Of a stretch of DNA of 64,000 nt, positions 34,197 to 45,514 are shown piece after piece. The notes under the pieces were generated by a model that made no database searches, was not told where the DNA came from, and worked only from the letters and a program-made list of their open reading frames with translations. Both the position numbers and the translations under genes were made by a program. Location of the stretch: contig JAHLKI010000001.1 in the NCBI GenBank assembly GCA_025602905.1, positions 2,356,001-2,420,000 on the forward strand. Direction: 5' to 3'. Positions within the stretch are counted from its first letter, which is position 1. Each line of letters starts with the position of its first letter. The DNA is from Phlyctochytrium arcticum. Taxonomy: Eukaryota > Chytridiomycota > Chytridiomycetes > Chytridiales > Chytridiaceae.

Positions 34197-35599
34197 TGGC
34201 GGGCCTGCGTATGGTTAAAAAATTGAGGGTTAAAGCATTGTGCGATTTAACGTAATGTTTTGTTTGTTAGGATACGCGTCGCGAGCCGGGCAAGCCAGAT
34301 CTTGAGCGTGGCGATCCGAGACTTGAGGATCGTTGCTGAGGCGAAAGGAGCAAGAGAGTATTGGACATGGTACGATCGATGGGAAGCTCGGACGGTATTC
34401 ACGTATCTGTCGATGTTTCACCTCCACGATGACCCGCCGGTTCGGAAACGGGGTCCCTAGTGGAGACTTTTTTGCTTATGAGAAGCATTCTTCGCGTGTA
34501 ACTATGGGATAGGCAGTTTGGCAAATGCGTTTCCTGGATGGCATTGGGATTGCATTTCGACAAGATCGTGAGAAAAGTAGTTCGTTCGGCAAAAATCAGT
34601 CTTGATGAGGATCTTGAAAATTCTCACAAGACACCGGAGACACCGCCAAGAAAAATCAAGATGTGAACTTGGACATGCCCCGGGAGGGATCCGTCGACAT
34701 ATCTTGTATAAGAAGGAACTGTTGCCGACTCCTCCAGCTAAAGCAGTAAACAGTTGGCTGTTCGACTTTTACCTACTTGCCAATTTACAATCCACCTCTC
34801 GCATCACTTACCTCATATCATTTCCTACGCGTTCCTCGACAATTAGCCTAGAAGGAAAAAACAAATGGACGGCCGTCATTCTGGCAACTGTAGTCTCAGT
34901 TGGAGGACTGTACTGCCTGCAGAGTCAATTGGGGAAAACGCAGAAACCATCGGTAAGCAGGCTTGTTCAGATGTATCCCGAAAATGTCCTAAACACCTCC
35001 GTTGCAGACTAAGTGCGTGAAGAGGTGCGGGTGGAGGAGACAATCAAGAAGAAAGATGTCAGCAATTTCATCCGGTCCGAAGACTTCAATCCGCAGGAAC
35101 CAAGTATCGCTAAACCCGACGTGAACAAAGCTCAGTTTACGAGTCACGAGAAGGTATCACAACAAAATGCATTTGTGCCGGCATTCGAAGCACTGTGTAC
35201 TGCACCAGCAGCAGATGAGCCGCAATAGCGAAATTGTCCCGCATCGTTCATCTGGATGGAACATTGAAGCCAAAGAATTCATTCCAAGCTGGATCACCGG
35301 TACAGAAAACGCTCCCAACTCAAGCGAGGACCACAGCAGACAAGACAGCGATCCAACCGGTAAAACCCCAAAAAAGAGCGTATATTTGGTATGAAACCTG
35401 CAAGCAAGAGAGTTTGTCCCGAGCTCCATCAGGAACTGAAACTGTGGAGTTCAGTGTTCCAGGCGACTCCAAAGTATACAAAGGCTATTTGACACCACTC
35501 CCGCTCGACGACTACCACACCACTTATCCTCTCCATTCCCCCGCCCTTTCGCTCCCCTATCCTCAACCACCGACCCGCAAGCCCTTCCCGGCGGTTTGA
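34197..35599 (+). CDS. Possible multi-exon gene encoding a single-TM protein; structure unresolved
   Basis: Several plus-strand frames look coding but cannot be joined cleanly. A candidate start at 34197 (MAGLRM) meets a GTTAAA donor. Around 34567-34667 the frame reads KIVRKVVRSAKISLDEDLEN and then a Lys/Pro/Thr-rich piece. A membrane span (KWTAVILATVVSVGGLYCL, about 34864-34920) is followed by a good donor GTAAGC. After it come acidic and Gln-rich pieces (FIRSEDFNPQEPSIAKPD) and a Pro-rich end at 35599. It may be an intact gene with exons I misplaced, or a decayed one. It lies between the two ~409 bp direct repeats. No family recognised. Confidence 0.3.
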
Positions 35600-37520
35600 C
35601 TGGTCCCCTCCAATTCCTCAACATAGAACAACTTGCCAACGCATAATGTCTTCTTGGCCACCATTCTCCGAAACGGCGGTCTTTGTGGAATCTTGACCCT
35701 TATTTGATTGACATGTCTCTGACTGAGTCTTCTTGTCAGATCTCTTTGGTAGTTTGGGCGTAGATCAGCCTCGAATGTTGATACTGGACATTCGGACGTC
35801 GTGATCTAAGGTGATCGAGACACGAGTCACAGCGGGTGGGATGGATGCAGCGCTGTCAACCTCCGCGTCAAGAATGTAGACAGAGCAAGTATCATATACA
35901 TGTGTATTGGAGAACGATGTATATATATTCTGTTTGCATTGAAAACAACCATTTTCTTCCAACGTAATATCCAAGGCCTCCATTTTCAAAGTTGATTTTC
36001 CCACCACCTCCCTGGGTTGGGATAGTTCAGTCCGCTTTGCCGGTCGTGCCACGTAGAAAGGTTCACGAGTACGATCCATGAAACCATCTCAACATCAGCG
36101 GCATACTTTGGCATACCATAGGCTGTGAAATCTCTCATACTGGCATTCTGTGTAACCCAAGTCATGCCCATTTTTGTCAATAGTTTCAAAAACTCCGTTT
36201 ATTTTTGTCATTAACACAAGCTCCAATCCATTGCCCTCCCTTGATAGGTATCTAACCCTTATTGAGCTAAAAAATTCCCAAATGTGGAGCACAGATGTAC
36301 CGATTGGGCATCGGGTTGGGCTTGCAGCGCGAACAACCTGAATTGCGGAGAGATTTTGACTGAAGTGAGTGTGTCCCGCGGTACATCCTGCTGAAATCAG
36401 TGAACGCTGCTTTTGCTTTCCGGTGATGATCGTAAAACCATCGTAACGGGCGGCCTCGTCTCCGAGTCAGCCACGACTTGCCAGATGACCTATGTGACCC
36501 ATGCCCCGTCGGTCATGTCGGGTTTGACTTTCATACGCGTGAGAAAGGGATTTGGGCCAAAAAAAATGTCCTCTCCGGCGTCCACTTGTGCTGTCGAAGT
36601 CTGGGTGGTGAGCAAAAGAGGATATAACGTCCTCACTTGATACCATACACATCTCTTTTTCGGCCCGCATATCACAGCGCCTCACAAGAGTCTTTGAAGG
36701 GGTCAACTACCGTCTATCCCAGAGACTTGACCAAGCTCCCGAGTCTCGTCTGCGCAACATTCATAGCCGGCGATTCGCCGCCACGATTTGACGGCAAAAA
36801 CAAAGACGTTGGCTCTAACTCGATCAAGTAACACCCTCTGGGCCATGCGGATAGCGTTTCTGGGGTTTTTCCATTCGTTCAAAAAATGCGTCTCACCCAA
36901 AGTTTTCAACAGCACATGAGAAATTCCACAGCAACACATCACAGTAAGCCAATATAGGAGGTGATAGCTACAGTTTGGGGCATCAAGCCCATAACTTTTC
37001 TTTACGAAAGTCAGTGATCCGGGACAAAGTAATGTAACTTGTTTTGATCGATGTTAGGCCCATTTTGGGAATGTTAACGTACGGATTTGGAACAAAGTGC
37101 GTCCAGAGCTGGGTTAGGGGGTCGCGTTAAATCTGTTCGTTCGTTCCCGTTCGTTCGTTCGTTCGTGTTCGTTCGTTCGGCTCAAGATTTGGACTGCTCT
37201 TCTGTTCTGCAAACACAAACAACGGCTTTTTTGGGCAATGGCATGAAAATCAGCGTCAACAGATCTCATCTATCACATTCCACCACATTCCAGGCGGTGT
37301 AGACCTGTGGATATTTGACGTTTGGACGAATACGATCAGATCAGTCGTTGTAATGTGATCAGAGGTCCAAGAATATTTTTGGAGTCGGCAATTAAGTTGC
37401 ATGTCAAATGTATTTTATACATTGCAGACTTGGGCCAGACAATTCAAAACCTTAAAGGTCACATCCGGCACAATTGAGGTATGGTGGGAGAGTTGCCGGC
37501 CACACGGCGATTTGAGGGAA
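35600..37520. other. Between-repeat DNA with weak coding traces
   Basis: No complete gene. Minus-strand frames at about 35765-36079 (ends DHDVRMSSINIRG) and 36703-36900 (GETHFLNEWKNPRNAIRMAQ) have plausible composition but no identity and no connection. On the plus strand near 36296, MYRLGIGLGLQREQPELRRD follows a splice acceptor-like CAG and faintly recalls fungal transcription-factor middle regions. I do not assign it. Confidence 0.3.
37133..37180. repeat. (TTCG)n microsatellite
   Basis: Runs of GTTCGTTCGTTCGTTCG interrupted by GTTCCCG and GTG. About 45 bp. Confidence 0.85.
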
Positions 37521-37929
37521 GCGTGGGAAAATTCGAGAGCGGCCGCGCGTGCTAAAATACCCCTGGCCGCAAAATCGGCAAAATTCCGACATTCCGCGGA
37601 ATCAAGGAGAAGGAACCGGAGAAGGAACACTTCTGGTATCCAGGCCGAATGGCAAAAATCAGAGAATTGCTCTGATATATCCCCATTGGAAATGTATAAA
37701 TATTTCATCCTTTAAATTGTGGTTCCACACTAAGCGGCATCGCAAAAGATCCCGTACGTTAGGTCGCACCCAGAGAAGGCCTTGAAAAGAAAAGTGGACG
37801 GGGGAACGGAAGAGGGCCGGCTTTTATAGGGATTTGGCCTGTGGCGCGGGGTCAGGTCAGGCGGTTGGAAAAAAGTAAAAAAGCATCTTTCCGGAAGGGG
37901 GATGATGGGCTTGCCACTGTTCATGTGAT
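37521..37929. repeat. Direct repeat, copy B (~409 bp)
   Basis: Second copy of the element at 31272-31680, same orientation, about 5.8 kb further on. It carries an extra 12 bp (a local tandem of AAGGAACCGGAG) and lacks about 14 bp of the GC-rich part near the start. Flanking DNA on both sides is unrelated to that of copy A. Confidence 0.9.
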
Positions 37930-38632
37930 TACTCGCGCAGTATGCCATAGTTGTGCTGAAGGTCAGATCTGTCTTGGCAGAGAGGCTCTCATTATCGGTG
38001 GTATGTTCGGAGGGGCAAGGGAGGTTTTCGACGAAAGATTTATGAAACAGGTACTCATTTCCCTTATGCCCACTCTTCATGAAATTGAGTATGGATCTGG
38101 AAATGTGATAAACTTGCTGAATTGACTCCAAATTCACAATCTTGGATTATCTTGCGCATATCGGACCCCGCCATCCTGTTGAGCATTGGTGCGTCAGGTA
38201 TAGATTTGCAGTGCTGAGACTGGTGAAGTTGTCACACTACTGGAAAAGCCGGAGGAGAATCGTTAACTGGTGGGGGGAGAGCGTACTACTCGCGGACGCC
38301 GTCTTTTCCCAAAAGAACATTCATTCGCAATCATTGCAACAGACGATAAAACTCTTATTAGTACTTGATAAATAAATAAACATAAAATCTACTGCCGAAG
38401 GGCGGCAGAGCGACGAAGAGCCAGAAAACACATTCGCCTATTGAGATGCTACTCGCTTGTTTGTTATAGCAAAACAAGTAGAGCACAAGCATGACCGTCT
38501 CGTGAAGCGGAGGGATATGATTGATGGGGGGAGGGCCCAGATATTGGTGAGAAAGTGAGTCTGAGCGGCGGAGACTGATGGACGATGGAAGTGATACTAG
38601 TATACGGGTCTGCAAATGGTGGTGGTAGAAAG
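37930..38632. other. 3' flank of CGR1, no gene seen
   Basis: About 700 bp. The frames that continue out of the direct repeat have no recognisable product. The 300 bp next to the CGR1 stop codon is probably its 3' UTR and terminator. Confidence 0.4.
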
Positions 38633-39264
38633 CTAGACCTTGCGGAGTAGACGTAACTGCTTCTTCTTCATTCGCTTCATTTTGGCGGCGGATACCTTTT
38701 TAAGAGCAGGATGTCAGAAACGTTTGCCCGAAATCTGTGATGAGCTTGATATTGTACATACCTGCTGAACAACCTCTGCACGCTTCTCGTTCTCCTCTTT
38801 CCGCTTCAATCGTTCCTTTTCTGCCTCACGTTTGGCCTATTCCAAAGTTAGTTGAGAGCCAAAGTCAGCAAATGGAAAGCTTATATGAACCTTCTTCTCT
38901 TCGTCCTTTGTATCCTTTATTTCTTTCTCAATCGTCTTGATAATCTCCCGCCTTTTGCGATCCTCTTGCTGCTTTGCCCAGCCTGAATACATGGACAATA
39001 AATTTCCCGTTTGATTTCATTCAGACTGTTGACCATTCCTCACCTTGACGCAACATCTTTGGCCGCATAGAGGAATGCCTGGTAACTTGCGGTGTTTTCC
39101 ATACTCGACCTATGTTACGAAAGTTACAGTCAATTAGTGCTACAGGAAACAGTAATGCAACGACTTTCGTTCTCACCAGAGGTAGGCTTTCCTCGGACGG
39201 GGGCCACAGTGGTTGCTGTTGCATTCGCAGGTACGGCGACTGCCGCTACTTCAGACTTGGCCAT
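38633..39264 (-). CDS. CGR1: rRNA-processing protein CGR1 (CCDC86 family)
   Basis: Small basic nucleolar protein needed for 60S subunit maturation. Five exons read from ATG 39264 (MAKSEVAAVAVPANATATTV) through GRVWKTPQVTRHSSMRPKML, then WAKQQEDRKRREIIKTIEKE, a continuous charged helix (AKREAEKERLKRKEENEKRA), and the last exon VSAAKMKRMKKKQLRLLRKV followed by TAG (38633-38635). Length is about 125 residues. The W-x-K-x-x-x-R-R pattern, the long Lys/Arg/Glu coiled coil and the KMxRMKKKQLR-type tail are the family features. Introns are 50-80 bp with good GT-AG borders. Divergent from the SR-protein gene, with 241 bp between starts. Confidence 0.88.
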
Positions 39265-39505
39265 ATTAGTCGAATAGTGATTTGAAAAGGTTTCGAAATT
39301 CTAGAAATGCGAATTTGGAAAAAACAAAAGTCGAGTCGCCTGTGACCTGGTGAGTCAAATCGCCAAAATTCAAAAGTTTGGTCAAAACCGAAAATCGAGC
39401 AGTGAAAGGCGGACAAAGTCTATTGACAAAGACCAGCGGACCCTACGAACTAATATAGCATACACTCGGAATAAGCTGGTGAAGGGGATAACCGTTGGAT
39501 AGGTC
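39265..39505. promoter_or_regulatory. Shared divergent promoter (CGR1 / SR protein)
   Basis: 241 bp between start codons on opposite strands. A/T-rich words with AAATT cores occur near CGR1, but no clear PAC or RRPE element is seen. Confidence 0.35.
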
Positions 39506-41490
39506 ATGGGCCTTAACACCATCGTCCGGGTAATTCATTGTTGATTTGTGGTGATCTGAAAGTGTTCTGACCTCACGACTTGCGCAGGTCGCCAACATAT
39601 CGTCGTATGTGACGGAGGACATACTGAAAAGGCTGTTTGAGATTCTGGGGGAAGTCAAGGAAATATCTTTGGTCCCAAGGTAGTTTGCATTTATTTTCCT
39701 TTATGGCCAGTCTTTGTTTACATTGCATGTTCTACTTCAAGTCAACACCATGATGGTTTACAGCAGTGTAGCGTAGAGTTCACAGACGTAGAAGCAGCCG
39801 CAACAGCACTCCATCTCACAGGCACAGACCTCGGTGATCGTACCCTGTTTGTGACAACGGGCGGTACGGATGTCATTCCTCCTGTATCAGCATCATCTGC
39901 GTCTATACTCGACCATACTCGCAACCCCAACCTCAACCTGGCGACCTTGACGGCGGATCCTCAGCGTGCTGATGAGATTTCAAGGACGTTATACGCAGGA
40001 AATCTGAATGCAACTGTTACCGAGGCAGAATTGCGCAGTCAATTTGAGCCATGTGGGCCCATCGTCCACATCAGGATAGCGGGGGACATGGAGCAGGTGA
40101 CTAGGTTTGCCTTCATCGAGTTCGGTAAGTCAGTTTATGTGAGAGTCTACCAGTAGCAAAACTGATTTCTCCTTCAGAGACGCTGGAAGGGACCGTGCAA
40201 GCACTCAAGATGAATGGAATCATGTTTGGAGATCGCCCTCTCAAGTAAGTTACCCATTATATGTCCGTCCATCCAAATCCTTCTTCTTACTCTATATTAC
40301 AGAGTCGGTCATTCAAGAAATGCAATCAACAAATCAGGCAAATTGGATCACCCTGCCATGCGTTTGGTGGCGGAAGCTCAAGCTGCCATCGCTCGCAAAT
40401 ATAACCCCGATACCGATGAACCTTTGAATGATGAAAAGTCGGACAGTAACCGACGGCGCGCGCCAAGTCAAACTTCTAGAAGCGGAAGTCGTAGTCGAGC
40501 CGTGTCAGAGCGATATCGTCCTCCAAGGTCACCAGGTACGTGGGTCTTCATTTCTGACTTGCCCTTGACCAACAGTTATATGTATTGAAACGATTGCAGA
40601 CTACGCACGGCGAAGGAGGTCACGATCACGTTCACGAGACGGATACCGACGACGACGATCATACTCGAGATCACGTTCGGGGAGGTACAGGCGTGATCGG
40701 TCCGATAGCCGGTTGCGCTCTCGATCCCGTATTTCTTCCCGCTATCGGGACAGTGACCGAGATAGAGACCGCGACAGAGACCGAGACCGCCATCGGGATC
40801 GATCCCGTAATCGCGCCCGTCGAAGGAGTCGTTCACTCTCTGGCGAGCGCTCGCGCCGAAGGTCTTCGCCGCGAAATAGGGGCAGAGATCGGGACAAGGA
40901 CAGGTCTCGGTCTCGCTCCCGGTCTCGTCACAGAAGTGCTCGCAGCCCAGAGCGCTTCTCTCAGAACCGACGCCGCGGGGAATCTGACAAGAAAAAGAAA
41001 AGTGAAGGCCGCAACGCAGATGGGAACCGCACACCAGATGCGTCTCCCTCGAAAGCTGGTTCTGCTACAAAGAAAAAGGGCTCCCAGTCAAAGGTCAAAG
41101 TTCAAGAGAAGCGACTGGTTTCTGCATCGAGGGATCGGAGTATCGACGGTACACTGGAAAAGCGGACATCGAAGTCAAAGGGACATTACTCGGACTTTAG
41201 CAGCGAGGAGGATGCAGACTCTTCCTCGCCAGGAAAGATCGCAAGGCGAAGATCCGATGATGACGGATCAGACTCTGAACCATCTGTGAAAAAAGTGAAG
41301 CACAAGAAACGGTCAAAGAACGGTAAAGCAAGCGATGGGGAGGAAAAAATCAGCCTGGATGATCAGGTAGGTTTCACTCATCTATGCCATAATCTACATG
41401 CTAAATGAGCTTTGCGTGTAGATTTGTTTGGCTGATAGCCTTGCGGAAAGCAGGGATAGCGAGAGTGAACGCCAGGGTGGTTCTGTCTAA
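39506..41490 (+). CDS. SREK1-like SR splicing regulator (two RRMs, long RS domain)
   Basis: Nuclear pre-mRNA splicing factor. The first exon is only eight codons (39506-39529, MGLNTIVR). It splices to VANISSYVTEDILKRLFEIL, a first RRM lacking classical aromatic RNP residues. This continues through VEFTDVEAAATALHLTGTDL. The second RRM reads RTLYAGNLNATVTEAELRSQ, then RFAFIEF and NGIMFGDRPLKVGHSRNAI. This two-RRM arrangement with the GDRPLKxxHSxNAI end is characteristic of SREK1/SRrp86. From about 40440 the protein is an RS domain with alternating Arg-Ser and an Arg-Asp run (SDRDRDRDRDRDRHRDRS). Basic Lys stretches follow. A final 22-codon exon ends at TAA 41488-41490. Convergent with the hydrolase gene, 97 bp away. 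Confidence 0.88.
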
Positions 41491-41587
41491 GACTAGTTTT
41501 TTTTTTGAAATCAAACAGTTGAAATTATATTTGTACATTGATGTTGAACGAAAGGGGTCCAATCCAATCTCGTCTTCCCAAACCACC

Positions 41588-43616
41588 TTAATGTTCTGTG
41601 ATGAACGCGTGTATAATGCGGACTAGTTCTGCGGGTTGATCTTCAGGGACGTAATGACCTAAATAGACGTGAATTTGAGAGAACTTTTTTTATAGAACTG
41701 TACGCAGTAACATACCAGCATGAGGAAGGAACACAGATCGACACCCAGCGTGCGTGGCCAGCTTGGTCGCGGTTGAGTGCCACAATGGATCGTTCTCTCC
41801 ACTGCAGGTATGCTGTCAGACCATTGTTCTCTAACGTGCATAGGGAGAAGTCGACTAACCAGATGACCAAATATCGCCGTCTAACCGGAGGGACCATTCT
41901 CATGTCTCCTGCGACAGTTCGCGAATACATTCGTCCTCTCTCCTCCGCGTTCCCGAAAAACTCCCTCGCGAGTTCCAAATCTTCGGACAGATCTGCTGCT
42001 GAGAAGGCACGTTGCACTGGCGGGCATAATGCGAGGAGGGGACGAATAATGGGCGAAGGGACAGGAAGCGGAACTAACAGGGGAAGAGTTGTTGGCGATA
42101 GGCCATGTGATGACGTGGGATCTGTTCTGAAAGTCAGTACATGCAATTTTATACAAATGATGCAACCTACATGCTACATCATAGCCCATGGCATCGTTAG
42201 AGTTGAGCGGTACTCCAGAAGGAATTATTATCCCTGCATTGATGACCGTTGATAACGGCGTCCATGGACGAGTAACGTAATACCAAGACGCAGCTAATAA
42301 ATGTAACTCTGCCTCTTTGGACGGCCGGTGTATCTGTCAAGTTCCATTCGCTTAGGGCATATCTAGCGAGCGACGAAAGAAAGTTATCATACCTCGGACA
42401 GGAGCCCATATCCCCCCACTACCACCAATCGCGTCCCTCTAACCCTGAACTCCCCGCATACTTGCATTGCGCGCGCCGCCACCAAGGCACCCCATCCGTG
42501 AGCAACAAGCGTGGGATGTATATTGTGATTGAGGAGCTTGTTGAGGAGGTGTTTGGTCGCGGCAATGTGAAGAGGTAAAAGGGGCGTTTGCGTTGTTGAG
42601 AGCTTGTCAGATTTTCCATGCCTTTGGAAATTGTTAACAATGAAATATGGATCAATAAGAAGATTTGACGCGCAGCTTTACCCCGGGAGGTCAATGGCGA
42701 CTACGCGATAACCTAAATTCAAAAACTGCTGAATACTGTTGCGATATAAGTATGACCATGTTGTCGCTAGAACAGGAATAAGGTCCAGGAATCGCATTAG
42801 GCGCAGAGTAAATGTGACGAACCTCCATGGATCAGGAAAATGGTCTTGCGTTTGGACTTTTCGGAGATATCTTCCTGTTCATCCGGGGAAATATCAAGGT
42901 AATGCACGCGCATAGGGCCGATTTTGAAGTAATGTGCATCCCAAGGATATGAGATCGACAAGTGGTCAAAGCAACTGTCTGCCGTTCTGATGACATTCAT
43001 TCGATTGATGTCAGGTAGACTCGATGGGACTGATGTGCGACCTAAATAGACGAGCCTTGTAAGTAAGAATTTGTGCAAACGTACGGATGCGCGCTGGCCC
43101 ATACGTACTGCTATACATGGATCCACTCGCGTTGCTCCCAACCTCACTAAAGTTTTCTGTACTGCGGTGGGACTGTGAATGCGTTCGTGACCGTCTCCCT
43201 GACTTTGAGCCTCCCGAAATACTTCCCTCCTCTTCTCCAAAGCTGGGCAAAGATCGATGATGGATTGATCGCGTAGGTGAGTTATTAACGGACCCATTAC
43301 GAACACTTGGGTTGGACGCAATGGTTGCTTCATCCATACTCAGCATATGGACCCCATTAGTGTCTCCGTTAACAGCGGACATACTCGGAACTCTCCGCGG
43401 AGAGGGCTGGGCGCTTGCTGTCTTCTTCTTTTTCAAACTCGTCGAATGCCCCAAGTTTGCACCCCGGCTGGATACTGCGCGATATTGGTCCCACACATAC
43501 CGCGCGACAACAAATGGTTGAAGCGACAGCAGCAACAGGAGACGCGTAGGCCTAAAGTAGAAGCACCAGCTAACGAGCGGCAGGAGAGAAGTAATCATTG
43601 CAAGAATGACCGACAT
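41588..43616 (-). CDS. Membrane-anchored alpha/beta hydrolase lacking the nucleophile (dehalogenase/epoxide-hydrolase-like)
   Basis: About eight exons. ATG 43616 opens two adjacent hydrophobic segments (MSVILAMITSLLPLVSWCFY and LLLLLSLQPFVVARYV), so the protein is membrane-anchored. A Ser-rich linker of about 110 residues follows. The hydrolase core starts at VHYLDIS, then KTIFLIHG with the oxyanion-type HG turn (TTWSYLYRNS after a splice), VVAIDLPGHGKSDKL, the elbow HPTLVAHGWGALVAARAM, the acid loop RYLVICGENDPLWHS and the His loop LPHAGHYVPEDQPAEL. Ends at TAA 41588-41590. At the elbow, where Asp or Ser is expected (GHDWG or GHSWG), the codon is GGA (Gly). Acid and His are kept. Activity is therefore doubtful, although the gene appears intact otherwise. 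Confidence 0.85.
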
Positions 43617-43960
43617 TAACCGGAGAGGATACAAAGTTTGGCCAGATTCGTTTGTTTGTTCGATGGCGCTGCGCAACCGAATCGCTAGATCACGTTCGGA
43701 TCCCGGGCCACTATGTCAAAGATTTGGCTGCTGGTGGCAAGGCTATCCAAGATCTTCCGTCGCTTCTCTGGTAATTCCTCGGTTTTTCGATCCCTCCCCA
43801 AGATCGAGTTGTAGACCTTCCGATCTAAAAGTTGGCCGGCGGTCAGATCGTTTTGTCACCAGACCCTGCTGACTCAGCGATTCCAAGCTCTCCCGACTTG
43901 GGGACGCCTCCACACCAACAAATTCAAAGTCCAAGACAAAGAAAACTCCCACTAACGGAT

Positions 43961-45316
43961 ATGCCTGATGAGATATACCACCACTTGCTACGTGCGGCAG
44001 TCGCAGAGGGTAACCTTTTCCGGGTCAAGCGATTCATCACGCGAAGCAAGGTGCCGCTGCGTTGTCCCAACCCGGAAAACGGATGGTGAGTTGAAATTTT
44101 TGGATTGGGAGAAAACGGACATAGTTATCGTCTAGACGGGTGTGGCAACGGTGGAATATAAAGGAAGAAATACAGTATTTAGTTGTGGGCATTCAAGAGA
44201 TGTTGATTTGAGTTGGAAGGATGATGAAACCTTTCCGAAATTTGGAGTTGACAGCGATACTCACAAAGTGTTCCATTACGCATAGGCCCATCCTCTTTTA
44301 CGCCATTCGCTACAATCAAAATGACATTGTAAATTTCCTATTGGACAGTGGCCATGATGAGCGTGAAATATCAAAGGTTGTCATTTGCTCTCATCGAACT
44401 CATCACATATCTAATTGTAATTGATATGTCACCAATTCAGGATTTCACAAATACAACGGCTCTGATGATTGCAGCCACACATAAAAACGAAAAGGTATGA
44501 TTTGGCCATTCGACAGATGAGTTGTGGCAAGGTATCCGGCGCTCACTATTCCGCGCGGTTTCGGCCAATTAGGCGTTCATGAGTTATCTGAAGCGCTATC
44601 CCAAAACAATCCACCTCAGTAATGATGACGGGAAGACTGCACTGATAATGGCCACGGAACGAGGGCTTTCGGAAATCGTGCAGGTATAGCTGTTAGATTG
44701 AACCTAGCCTGCGAACAAAATGTAAACGGGTGGAGTCATCTAGGTTTTGCTGGATATGGGCGCCGAAGTGAATTCTGCCGATGGGACAGGATCTACTCCA
44801 TTGCATCAGTATGTTGGACTATGTCTTTCTGTTACATTAATCGCAACTTTTGGACTAACTGGACTGGACGAAAAGCGCAGCTGCTTGGGGATACTTTGAT
44901 TTGATCAACCTGCTTATGGAGCGTGGAGCGCTGTACAATATCAAGAATGCGAGGGGATGGACACCCTTCGATTGGGCATTTTCAGTCGAGATTCGCGATC
45001 ATTTGCAAGGTAGGTTTGGGGACCATACCATTGATATCTTGCATCTCCTTCTTATGCCTTTCCAGAATGCGCAACCGCCCTTACAGAAAAGAAGCCTATA
45101 CCCGTTCACGGCCAAAACACTACCAACCATCATCATCACTCTTCATTGACAAACTCCCAGCTACTCACAAAATCCCCGTCATCTTTATCTCGATCACCCT
45201 CTTCTCTCCCATCCGCCAATGCCATTCTGCTTGCTACCGGGGGCATGTCTAATGTGCCACCACTGCCTACGATACAGGGCAATTTGGGAAGCGGTCGAAT
45301 CGACATGCGAATTTGA
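43961..45316 (+). CDS. Ankyrin-repeat protein, Avo2-like (TORC2-associated in yeast)
   Basis: Six or seven short exons encoding ankyrin repeats. Chosen start ATG 43961 (MPDEIYHHLLRAAVAEGNLF). The frame stays open upstream to about 43832, and another ATG at 43713 could begin an earlier exon, so the start is uncertain. The repeat series is RAAVAEGNLFRVKRFITRSK, PILFYAIRYNQNDIVNFLLD, ALMIAATHKNEKAFMSYLKR, TALIMATERGLSEIVQVLLD, TPLHHAAAWGYFDLINLLME and a last TPFDWAFSVEIRDHLQ. The opening EGNLFRVKRF, the PENGW cap, and SGHDEREISK recall yeast Avo2 (EGNL-IVKR, NGWSSLHYA, GHDKHE), a non-essential TORC2 subunit. A His/Ser-rich tail ends at TGA 45314-45316. Similarity judged from memory. Confidence 0.75.
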
Positions 45317-45514
45317 ACCTATCTGTTTAGAATCTTTCTCGGTTCCCGCAGCATTTTTTCGAGCTTGTACATATCTATCATCTTTCATGGGGCATTCCCA
45401 CGCTGTGCCTTTATCCTCATACCCATGTCTATATATAAATTTCTATGTTACATACTTTGCTATTGCTATTGATAGTATATCGATCTGTTTGCATATGGGC
45501 AGACATCACAATAA

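Noticed and set aside
36296..36365. Fungal Zn2Cys6 transcription factor fragment
   Set aside because: Only a 20-residue resemblance; no zinc cluster or further middle-homology region nearby.
31272..37929. Complete LTR retrotransposon
   Set aside because: No reverse transcriptase, integrase or protease motif in any frame of the interior, no TG...CA ends and no target duplication. Kept only as an open question.
40585..41289. Alternative frame of the RS-domain exon (Ala/Glu/Thr-rich product)
   Set aside because: The RS/RD-rich frame continues the two-RRM protein. The other frame is a by-product of repeated CGN codons.
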